DNA of 6,901 nucleotides from an uncultured Porphyromonadaceae bacterium (GTDB taxonomy: Bacteria > Bacteroidota > Bacteroidia > Bacteroidales > UBA11471), in contig URHG01000066.1 in the NCBI GenBank assembly GCA_900547555.1, positions 1-6,901 of the forward strand, read 5' to 3'. The position numbers and the translations under genes were made by a program. The notes beneath the pieces are model-generated. The model saw only the letters and a list, made by a program, of their open reading frames with translations. It was not told the DNA's origin and made no database searches. Below, piece by piece: positions 1-6,345 of the stretch; position 1 is the first letter of the stretch, and each line of letters begins with the position of its first letter.

Positions 1-54
1 ATGGAAGAGAATATGTTCGCCAAATACCCGTTGGGCGACTTAAAAAATGAATAA
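1..54 (+). CDS. C-terminal end of probable 2-oxoacid:ferredoxin oxidoreductase beta subunit (partial)
   Basis: An open frame enters from the left edge and stops with TAA at 52-54. Only 17 residues are visible. They end in a KYPLGDLKNE-type tail, which resembles the C-terminus of the thiamine-diphosphate-binding beta subunit of 2-oxoacid (2-oxoglutarate/2-oxoisovalerate) oxidoreductases. The ATG at base 1 is probably an internal methionine, not the start. The identification leans mainly on context: 18 bases downstream begins the gamma subunit of the same enzyme class, and beta followed by gamma is a common order. Too little is visible to judge substrate or integrity. Confidence 0.55.
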   Translation: MEENMFAKYPLGDLKNE

Positions 55-72
55 CCGTAAAATGCAACATCG

Positions 73-618
73 ATGAAAGAAGAAATAATCATCGCCGGAT
101 TCGGCGGACAAGGTGTTCTCTCGATGGGTAAAATTTTAGCCTATTCGGGATTGATGGAAAACAAAGAGGTGAGTTGGATGCCCTCATACGGTCCCGAGCA
201 ACGGGGTGGAACGGCCAACGTTACCGTGATCCTAAGCGATGAACGAATCAGCTCTCCGGTCCTCAACGAATTCGACATCGCCATCATTCTCAATCAGCCG
301 TCTCTCGAAAAATTCGAGAGTAAAGTAAAACCCGGAGGCATACTCATCTATGACGGTTACGGCATACACCACGCTCCTACCCGCACCGATATAGACATTT
401 ACCGTATCGACGCAATGGACGCCGCTACCGAAATGAAAAACGCAAAAGCGTTCAATATGATTGTTCTGGGCGGATTGCTGAAAATCAAGCCGATGGTATC
501 TCTCGAAAACGTTCTGAAAGGATTGAAAAAATCTCTCCCTGAACGCCACCACAAGCTGATACCCATGAACGAACAAGCCATTCTCAAAGGAATGGAACTG
601 ATAAAAAAGCATAACTGA
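73..618 (+). CDS. 2-oxoacid:ferredoxin oxidoreductase gamma subunit (VorC/KorC-like)
   Basis: This 181-residue protein matches the pyruvate ferredoxin/flavodoxin oxidoreductase gamma domain in length and layout. The glycine-rich GFGGQG loop is at residues 9-14, the SYGPEQRGG signature at 38-46, and a conserved NMIVLGGLLK stretch at 128-137. It has no signal peptide or membrane helix, so it is cytosolic. In the family the gamma subunit assembles with alpha and beta subunits that decarboxylate a 2-oxoacid oxidatively to an acyl-CoA and pass electrons to ferredoxin. Whether the substrate is 2-oxoglutarate, 2-oxoisovalerate or another acid cannot be read from this subunit. The ATG at 73 is chosen because the core motif begins eight residues later and the previous gene ends at 54. 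It lies 15 bases before mtnN and probably shares its transcript. Confidence 0.9.
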   Translation: MKEEIIIAGFGGQGVLSMGKILAYSGLMENKEVSWMPSYGPEQRGGTANVTVILSDERISSPVLNEFDIAIILNQPSLEKFESKVKPGGILIYDGYGIHHAPTRTDIDIYRIDAMDAATEMKNAKAFNMIVLGGLLKIKPMVSLENVLKGLKKSLPERHHKLIPMNEQAILKGMELIKKHN

Positions 619-633
619 TTTCTCTGTATCGAT

Positions 634-1320
634 ATGAAGATAGGGATTATCGTCGCCATGACTTCGGAACTGGATTGTGTTCGTTCCCTGATTCGAAACG
701 TCCGGGAAGAAAAGCGCAACCAAGCCACATTCCATGTCGGGAGCGATGGAAAGCACGAAATCATTCTCACGCAAAGCGGCATAGGTAAAGTCAATGCCGC
801 TTTGCGAGCTCAAACACTTATCCTAAATTATACGCCCGATTGTATCATCAATACCGGTGTAGCCGGGGGAATGGACTTGTCGACCCGCATATTCGATGTC
901 GTGATAGGTCGGGAAACAGTGTACCACGACGCATGGTTCGGCGAAGGTAACGTTATAGGACAAATACAAGGATTGCCCCCCCGCTTCCCTGCCGATAATG
1001 CCCTATTACAAAAAGTCGAAAGGGCCGTCTCGGGCGATGACCGTATATACAGCGGCTTGATATGCAGCGGAGATCAATTCATAACCGACAAGAAAGAACT
1101 CGAAACAATCAAAAAGAACTTTCCCGAAGGTCTGGCCGTAGATATGGAATCGGCGGCAATCGCCCAGACTTGCTATCTCTACGATATGCCTTTCATCAGT
1201 ACCCGCATCATAAGCGATACTCCGGGGGTGGAAAACCACATGGAGCAATACAACAGTTTTTGGGAAAAAGCTCCCGAAAAATCGTTCACCGTACTGAAAC
1301 AGATTCTCGCTCAACTCTAA
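634..1320 (+). CDS. mtnN: 5'-methylthioadenosine/S-adenosylhomocysteine nucleosidase
   Basis: The 228-residue product matches the MtnN (Pfs) nucleosidase family over its whole length. It opens with MKIGIIVAM and keeps the expected catalytic acids: Glu12, Glu172 in AVDMESAAIA (the counterpart of E. coli Glu174), and Asp195 in STRIISDTPG (counterpart of Asp197). The SGIGKVNAA stretch (48-56) and INTGVAGG (72-79) form the usual purine-phosphorylase-like fold. The enzyme is cytosolic and cleaves adenine from S-adenosylhomocysteine and 5'-methylthioadenosine, which relieves feedback inhibition of methyltransferases. Its product S-ribosylhomocysteine is the substrate of LuxS, encoded 13 bases downstream, so the two consecutive steps are encoded side by side. 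All key residues are present and nothing suggests inactivation. Confidence 0.96.
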   Translation: MKIGIIVAMTSELDCVRSLIRNVREEKRNQATFHVGSDGKHEIILTQSGIGKVNAALRAQTLILNYTPDCIINTGVAGGMDLSTRIFDVVIGRETVYHDAWFGEGNVIGQIQGLPPRFPADNALLQKVERAVSGDDRIYSGLICSGDQFITDKKELETIKKNFPEGLAVDMESAAIAQTCYLYDMPFISTRIISDTPGVENHMEQYNSFWEKAPEKSFTVLKQILAQL

Positions 1321-1333
1321 ATTTTTCGATCCG

Positions 1334-1831
1334 ATGAAAAAAATTCCGAGTTTCACCATCGACCATCTTCATTTGTTACGGGGTATTTACGTTTCCCGTA
1401 AAGACTATATCGGCAACGATGTAGTAACCACTTTCGACATTCGCATGAAAGAACCCAACCGCGAACCGGCCATCGGTTACGGAGCGTTGCACACTATCGA
1501 ACACTTGGCGGCCACCTACCTGCGCAACCACCCCGTTTACGGTAATAAAATCGTCTTTTGGGGACCTATGGGTTGCTGTACGGGAAATTATTTTCTGATG
1601 CAAGGAGATCTATCGTCCGAAGATATTATCGACCTGATGAAAGAAACATTCCGTTTCATTCGCGATTATGATAGTGTGATTCCCGGAGCAGCACCACAAG
1701 ATTGCGGAAACTACCTGCTACACGACTTGCCTATGGCCCGATACGAAGCCGATAAATATCTGCGAGAAGTATTGGAAGTCATCACCGAAAAGAATCTACA
1801 TTACCCGACCCAACAACCGGAACAGATATGA
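1334..1831 (+). CDS. luxS: S-ribosylhomocysteine lyase (AI-2 precursor synthase)
   Basis: This 165-residue protein is a full-length LuxS. The metal and catalytic motif HTIEH sits at residues 53-57, giving metal ligands His53 and His57 and catalytic Glu56. The third ligand is Cys124 in QDCGNY. The catalytic cysteine is Cys81 in GPMGCCTGNY. The next position, often R or Q in the family, is here a second cysteine. The enzyme converts S-ribosylhomocysteine to homocysteine and 4,5-dihydroxy-2,3-pentanedione, which cyclises to autoinducer-2. It works directly after MtnN, encoded upstream. Its TGA at 1829-1831 overlaps the ATG of the next gene in an ATGA arrangement, suggesting translational coupling. 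No AI-2 receptor or uptake gene is visible here, so a signalling role beyond methyl-cycle recycling is not shown. Confidence 0.97.
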   Translation: MKKIPSFTIDHLHLLRGIYVSRKDYIGNDVVTTFDIRMKEPNREPAIGYGALHTIEHLAATYLRNHPVYGNKIVFWGPMGCCTGNYFLMQGDLSSEDIIDLMKETFRFIRDYDSVIPGAAPQDCGNYLLHDLPMARYEADKYLREVLEVITEKNLHYPTQQPEQI

Positions 1832-2094
1832 TCGAAAAGAAAAAACCAAACGATGAAAAGATTGTCGTATACAGCAGCTACAACACCTTATCGGAAGCGT
1901 ATGAGATAAAAAATATGCTGGAAAGAAGCGGCATACCCTGTTTCGTATCCAATGAAAATATGGCAACTATCTACCCGATGTTCGACTCCGAAATAGGTGG
2001 TATAAGACTTCATCTTTTCGAAAAAGACATTCAGGCGGCAAATGAAATCCTGAACGCCATCGCGTCGAATGGAGAGAATCAAAAAGACGAATAA
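1828..2094 (+). CDS. DUF2007 family protein (putative signal-transducing protein)
   Basis: This is an 88-residue soluble protein of the DUF2007 type. The family pattern is visible: a beta strand KIVVYSSYNT (11-20), a helix beginning SEAYEIKNMLERSGIPCFV (22-40), a short NENMATIYP segment (42-50), a glycine pair and strand at GGIRLHLFE (57-65), and a closing helix with DIQAANEILN (67-76). This resembles a small ferredoxin-like alpha/beta fold related to PII-like domains. No enzymatic residues are evident and the molecular function is unknown. The database label 'signal transducing' rests on fold similarity only. Its ATG overlaps the luxS stop by four bases, so its synthesis is probably tied to LuxS. 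The last residues are polar and probably disordered. Confidence 0.85.
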   Translation: MIEKKKPNDEKIVVYSSYNTLSEAYEIKNMLERSGIPCFVSNENMATIYPMFDSEIGGIRLHLFEKDIQAANEILNAIASNGENQKDE

Positions 2095-2182
2095 CATACG
2101 CCATAAAGGATTGTCTTATTCCTACTTTACTATCCTCTTTTCGTATCAAACCACTGTCCTGCCAACATCTCCCAACTACCGC

Positions 2183-2593
2183 ATGAAGTCGCTGCACACC
2201 ATAACACCCCGAAAAGAAACGATTGTACAATTCAGTAAATTCGCCCTTGTCGGGGTTCTTAATACGGTAATTTCTTTGGCCGTATTTTATCTGTTATACA
2301 ATCTATTTTCTGTCAACTACTCGATTGCCAATCTCGTCAGCTATATCGTAGGGGTCATCAATAGTTTCTTTTGGAATAAATTATGGGTGTTCCGCCGGGG
2401 TGTCGGGAACATGGTTCGCGAAAGCCTTATATTTTTATTTGTCTTTGCCGTAAGTTACTCGATACAATATATTTCTTTATGGAGTATAGTGGAAATCGCA
2501 GGCATCAACCCCAACTGGGCCCAACTACCGGCCATGGCCGTCTACACGATCGTAAATTACTTATTGAACCGTTACGTCACATTCAAAAAATAA
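2183..2593 (+). CDS. GtrA-like four-helix membrane protein
   Basis: From the ATG at 2183 the product has 136 residues, the usual GtrA length, and opens just before the family core. The FSKFALVGVLNT motif is at 17-28, the YIVGVINSFFWNKLWVF stretch at 54-70, and the closing NYLLNRYVTFK at 125-135. Four hydrophobic helices are apparent at roughly 22-41, 44-63, 79-100 and 113-131. The same frame opens earlier at 2069 inside the DUF2007 gene, which would add 38 residues with no resemblance to the family, so 2183 is preferred. GtrA-type proteins are thought to help move polyprenyl-phosphate-linked sugars across the inner membrane. The next gene, eight bases on, is a membrane glycosyltransferase of the kind that uses such donors, which supports that role by inference. 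Confidence 0.85.
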   Translation: MKSLHTITPRKETIVQFSKFALVGVLNTVISLAVFYLLYNLFSVNYSIANLVSYIVGVINSFFWNKLWVFRRGVGNMVRESLIFLFVFAVSYSIQYISLWSIVEIAGINPNWAQLPAMAVYTIVNYLLNRYVTFKK

Positions 2594-2601
2594 ACAGAAT
2601 C

Positions 2602-4308
2602 ATGAAACCCGCATCAAAAAACATTCTCTTCGGGCTGCTGCTCATCATCAGCATTTCAACGCTTCTGCCTATTCTCGGATTGACGCATTTCCATACCAAA
2701 GGGGAACCGCGCGAAGCCATTGTCGCCGTAAGCATGCTCGAAGACGGAAATTGGATTCTTCCGCGTAACAACGGCGGAGATATTGCCTACAAACCACCCA
2801 TGTATCATTGGCTTACGGCTTTGGGGTCGGTGATATTCAACCGGGGAGATGTAAATGAATATACTTCCCGGCTGCCGTCGGCACTCGCCGCCATCATCAT
2901 CGCGTCGACGATGTTCTTGTTCTATTCACGACGCAGCGGCAATTACAATACGGCATTTTTATCGGCCATTCTGTTTTTATCGGCATTTGAGGTACATCGT
3001 GCCGCAACCGCAGCCCGGGTCGATATGGTTCTCACCGTCTTTATTGTCTTGGCCCTCTTCCAGCTTTACCGATGGTACGAGAAAGGATTGAAAGGTATTC
3101 CCGCCTGGGCCATACTTTTCATGAGTGCCGCCACTCTTACCAAAGGGCCTGTGGGCATCGTACTGCCCTGCCTTGTCTCGGGCGTTTTCTTATTGTTGCG
3201 CAAAGAACGATTCTTCAAAATCTGTTATAAATTGCTCGGCGTCGCTATTGCCTCCTGTATTTTACCGGCTTTATGGTATTATATTGCATATTTGCAAGCC
3301 GGCCGGGAATTTCTCGACTTGGTAATTGAGGAAAATTTCGACCGCTTTACGGGCAATATGTCATACAGTTCTCATAACGCCCCGCCATTTTACTATCTCT
3401 ATATCACACTGGCCGGATTCCTGCCGTGGACTTTACTGGTTGTCATCTCGCTTTTCGCTCTCACCTATAAAGGTATCAGACGTCCTGTCAACGGTTGGTG
3501 GAAAGAACTATGTAACAGAATATCCTCAATGGCTCCCGCACGGTTATTTTCCTTAACGTCAATCCTCGTCATTCTATTTTTCTACCTCATACCCGATAGC
3601 AAACGCTCGGTATATATACTCCCCATATACCCGTTCCTCAGCTATTTCCTTGCCGAATACATGCGTTATCTCGTACAGGAACACAGAAAAGCATGGAGGG
3701 TATTCGGAATCCTCTTATCTACCATTTCGGGCATCTTTTTCCTCCTATTCATCGGACTGAAAACCGGGTGGTTCGAACAATGGATACCTACTGCTTCCTT
3801 GTATTATCTCGACGGTTTCAAGGGATGGAATTTTTGGGACATCGTCTGTCTCATCGTCTTGATGCTGCTCATACACGACGTCTATAAAAGCCGTGATATA
3901 CAATCGATCAGCAACCGGTATTCCTATTCGGTCATCACGCTTTTTTTCTGGGTGCAATTTACCCTCGATACCGCTGTACTGCCCGATATACTCAACCGCA
4001 AATCCGACTACTCGTTGGCACAACAGGTCGAGAATGTCGTACCCGATGGTCCCATATATTCTTATATAGGGTCTCCCATGATGCGTTTCTTCGTGATTAA
4101 TTTTTATACGCACAACCGGGTCGTAAACTTTGAAGACACCATGCCCGAAGACGGATATTTACTTGTCGGAGAACGGGAATATACAGCTTTCGTATCCCGT
4201 CATACAGACTACAATTTCGAAGAGATATGGAAAAGCGAACGCCGAGGAAATGATATTCGCGACATCGTATGCATGTATCGTTTCAATCGTAAAAACGGGG
4301 TCGAATGA
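2602..4308 (+). CDS. ArnT/PMT-like GT-C membrane glycosyltransferase
   Basis: The product has 568 residues from the ATG at 2602. The frame is open upstream into the GtrA gene, but that extension would overlap it and fits no family. Residues 8-27 form a first membrane helix. It is followed by the periplasmic GEPREA motif (34-39), where ArnT/PMT-family enzymes carry catalytic acidic residues, then GNWILPRNNG (49-58), AYKPPMYHW (62-70) and SRLPSALA (89-96). Further family marks are LTKGPVG (179-185), ENFDRFTG (244-251) followed by PPFYYLY, a LPW turn near 274-276, and SKRSVYILPIYP. About ten or more helices are spread over the first ~450 residues, with a soluble C-terminal tail. Such enzymes transfer a sugar from a polyprenyl-phosphate donor to an acceptor (lipid A, protein or another glycan) on the periplasmic side. 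Donor and acceptor cannot be told. It overlaps topB by four bases. Confidence 0.9.
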   Translation: MKPASKNILFGLLLIISISTLLPILGLTHFHTKGEPREAIVAVSMLEDGNWILPRNNGGDIAYKPPMYHWLTALGSVIFNRGDVNEYTSRLPSALAAIIIASTMFLFYSRRSGNYNTAFLSAILFLSAFEVHRAATAARVDMVLTVFIVLALFQLYRWYEKGLKGIPAWAILFMSAATLTKGPVGIVLPCLVSGVFLLLRKERFFKICYKLLGVAIASCILPALWYYIAYLQAGREFLDLVIEENFDRFTGNMSYSSHNAPPFYYLYITLAGFLPWTLLVVISLFALTYKGIRRPVNGWWKELCNRISSMAPARLFSLTSILVILFFYLIPDSKRSVYILPIYPFLSYFLAEYMRYLVQEHRKAWRVFGILLSTISGIFFLLFIGLKTGWFEQWIPTASLYYLDGFKGWNFWDIVCLIVLMLLIHDVYKSRDIQSISNRYSYSVITLFFWVQFTLDTAVLPDILNRKSDYSLAQQVENVVPDGPIYSYIGSPMMRFFVINFYTHNRVVNFEDTMPEDGYLLVGEREYTAFVSRHTDYNFEEIWKSERRGNDIRDIVCMYRFNRKNGVE

Positions 4309-6285
4309 AAGTATGTATAGCCGAAAAACCGAGTGTAGCCAAAGACATTGCCGAAGTCATCGGTGCCAAAAGCCGTAAGGACGGGTATTTCGAAGGAAAC
4401 GGCTATTGCGTAACATGGACATTCGGTCATCTTTGTACCCTGAAAGAACCGCATGAGTATTCCCAACAGTGGAAACAATGGTCTTTATGGAGCCTGCCCA
4501 TGATTCCGCCCCGTTTCGGAATAAAACTGATTGCCGATAAAGGTATCGAAAAACAATTCGGCATCATCGAACAGCTTATCGGTAAAGCCGAGGCTGTCAT
4601 CAACTGCGGCGATGCCGGCCAAGAAGGGGAACTCATACAGCGATGGGTCATGCAAAAAGCCGCTTGTTCCTGTCCTGTGTACCGGTTGTGGATTTCGTCC
4701 CTGACAGAAGAAGCGATACGCGAAGGTTTTGAAAATCTGAAACCACAGGAAGAGTTCGCCTCCCTCTATGAGGCAGGACTTTCCCGGGCCATAGGAGACT
4801 GGCTGCTGGGCATGAACGCCACCCGCCTCTACACGATGAAATATGGGCAACGCCGTCAGATACTATCTATCGGACGGGTACAAACCCCCACGCTTGCCCT
4901 CATCGTAAACCGTCAACGGGAAATCGAGAACTTCGTACCTCAACCCTACTGGGAATTGAAGACCGTATATAGAGATACGACATTCTCGGTTACGAGCGGA
5001 CGTTTCAACAGTGTCGAAGAAGGAGAGAAAAAGCTATCGGAAATAGAGAACTATCCGTTCACGGTTACCGATGTTACCCGCAAAGAAGGGAAAGAGTTTG
5101 CTCCGCGCCTTTTCGATCTCACCTCACTGCAAGTCGAATGCAATAAAAAGTTTGCATTTACCGCCGACGATACATTAAAACTGATTCAGTCATTATATGA
5201 AAAGAAAGTGGCTACCTATCCTCGTGTAGATACCACCTTTCTGAGTGATGACATTTATCCGAAATGTCCGGGTATCTTGAAGGGTTTGCGTGATTATGCA
5301 ACATTTACAACACCTTTGGATGGGACCACTTTATTGAAGTCAAAGAAGGTATTCGATAATTCAAAGGTAACAGATCACCATGCCATTATTCCTACCGGGC
5401 AATATTCGCAGAACCTGACAGACATGGAGCGCCGTGTATTCGACTTGATAGCCCGTCGATTCATAGCTGTATTCTATCCCGATTGTAGGTTCGCTACTAC
5501 TACCGTACTGGGCGTAGTGGAAGAAATAGAATTCAAGACTACCGGAAAACAGATTTTGGAACCTGGTTGGAGAGTTATATTCGGAACTCCGGGTGCACAG
5601 TCACAGGAAGAAAAAGATCCGGGAGATGAAGAAAATGTATTGCCGGCTTTTGTGAAAGGTGAAAGTGGTCCTCATGTACCCGATTTATATGAGAAATGAT
5701 GAATTGAGGGATGCATTGAAAGAGAATGGAATCGGTCGTCCGTCTACGCGTGCCGCTATTATTGAGACTTTATTTAAACGTAATTATATCCGCAAAGAGA
5801 AGAAGAACCTGATAGCTACACCTACAGGAGTCGAGCTTATCCAGATTATCCATGAAGAGTTATTGAAATCTGCCGAACTAACGGGTATTTGGGAAAAGAA
5901 ACTTCGTGAGATTGAGAAAAAGACCTATGATGCTGCACAATTTCTTGAGGAATTGAAACAGATGGTTTCTGAGGTTGTGATGAGTGTGCTTTCAGATAAT
6001 AGCAATCGTCATATTACTATTGTGCAGGCGGTGGAGGAAGTATCCGGTGGTAGTAAGAAGCGGGGTGGAAAGGCGGTAAAAGAGAAAGATGCTGCCAAGC
6101 CTAAACGCCAAAGTAAACCGCGCAAGAAGGTTGTGGAAACAAATGCTGCTGGCACTTCTCAAATACAATCTATTGAGGGACAAACTTGCCCATTGTGTGG
6201 CAAAGGAACCATAATCAAGGGGAAAACGGCTTATGGTTGCTCGGAGTGGAAGAACGGATGTACTTTCCGTAAACCATTTGAATAA
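4305..6285 (+). pseudogene. topB: DNA topoisomerase III, broken by an internal deletion and frameshift
   Basis: The first frame (4305-5699, 464 residues) carries the Toprim domain with AEKPS (Glu7) and a CGDAGQEGE motif (101-109, acids Asp103 and Glu107). Next come SIGRVQTPTLA (188-198) and the active-site tyrosine Tyr305 in TYPRVDT. It stops at TGA 5697-5699, just after a GPHVPDL segment. The rest lies in the +1 frame from about 5695 to 6285: NDELRDALKENG, GIGRPSTR at 5728-5751, the end of the core, a Lys/Arg-rich linker, and a C-x2-C-x13-C-x6-C zinc ribbon (cysteine codons at 6187, 6196, 6238, 6259). Between the pieces, about 25 residues normally found in the family, including the QPP..(Y/F)..ATLL.AM stretch, are absent. 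The pieces together would give about 685 residues, a normal length. Type IA topoisomerase III decatenates and relaxes DNA. The truncated product keeps the nucleophile but lacks the end of the core, so it is probably inactive. An assembly or sequencing fault is a real alternative. Confidence 0.88.
5695..5698 (+). other. Deletion/frameshift junction inside topB
   Basis: Here the last lysine codon of the first topB frame (AAA, 5694-5696) meets the asparagine codon of the second frame (AAT, 5695-5697). The four bases AATG at 5695-5698 can belong to either side. The family usually has Lys-Trp on the left (AAATGG) and Asp-Asn-Asp on the right (AATGA), so a deletion between two AATG copies would explain both the loss of about 25 codons and the frame change. 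That would remove about 77 bases (2 modulo 3), which matches the observed +1 frame. The missing bases are not in the window, so length and mechanism are inferred. Confidence 0.6.
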
Positions 6286-6345
6286 ATGATGGTCATACAA
6301 TAATCAGTCGACTTTTCAGTTTATATGAATGATAACTTGTGAGGC

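Noticed and set aside
232..813. Long minus-strand frame of 193 residues across the gamma subunit and mtnN
   Set aside because: It is antisense to two well-supported genes and shows no recognisable domain.
2095..2182. A Bacteroides-type promoter (TTTG / TAnnTTTG) before the GtrA-like gene
   Set aside because: Only weak partial matches such as TACTTTAC at 2123-2130 are present, with no correctly spaced -33 element.
2383..2601. A 73-residue N-terminal extension of the glycosyltransferase
   Set aside because: It is an alternative-frame reading of the GtrA-like gene. The ATG at 2602 directly precedes the first membrane helix and follows the GtrA stop by eight bases.
5659..5699. Programmed ribosomal frameshift joining the two topB frames
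   Set aside because: There is no convincing slippery heptamer or following stem, and a conserved block of about 25 residues is missing, which slippage cannot restore.
5659..6285. An independent 208-residue gene starting at 5659
   Set aside because: Its first dozen residues are an out-of-frame reading of the upstream topB segment. The rest matches the C-terminal part of topoisomerase III, so it is a fragment of the same gene.
6286..6345. Terminator after topB or promoter before the lipoprotein gene
   Set aside because: No GC-rich hairpin with a T run is visible. The best -7-like string (TAACTTGT, 6333-6340) is imperfect and too close to the ATG.
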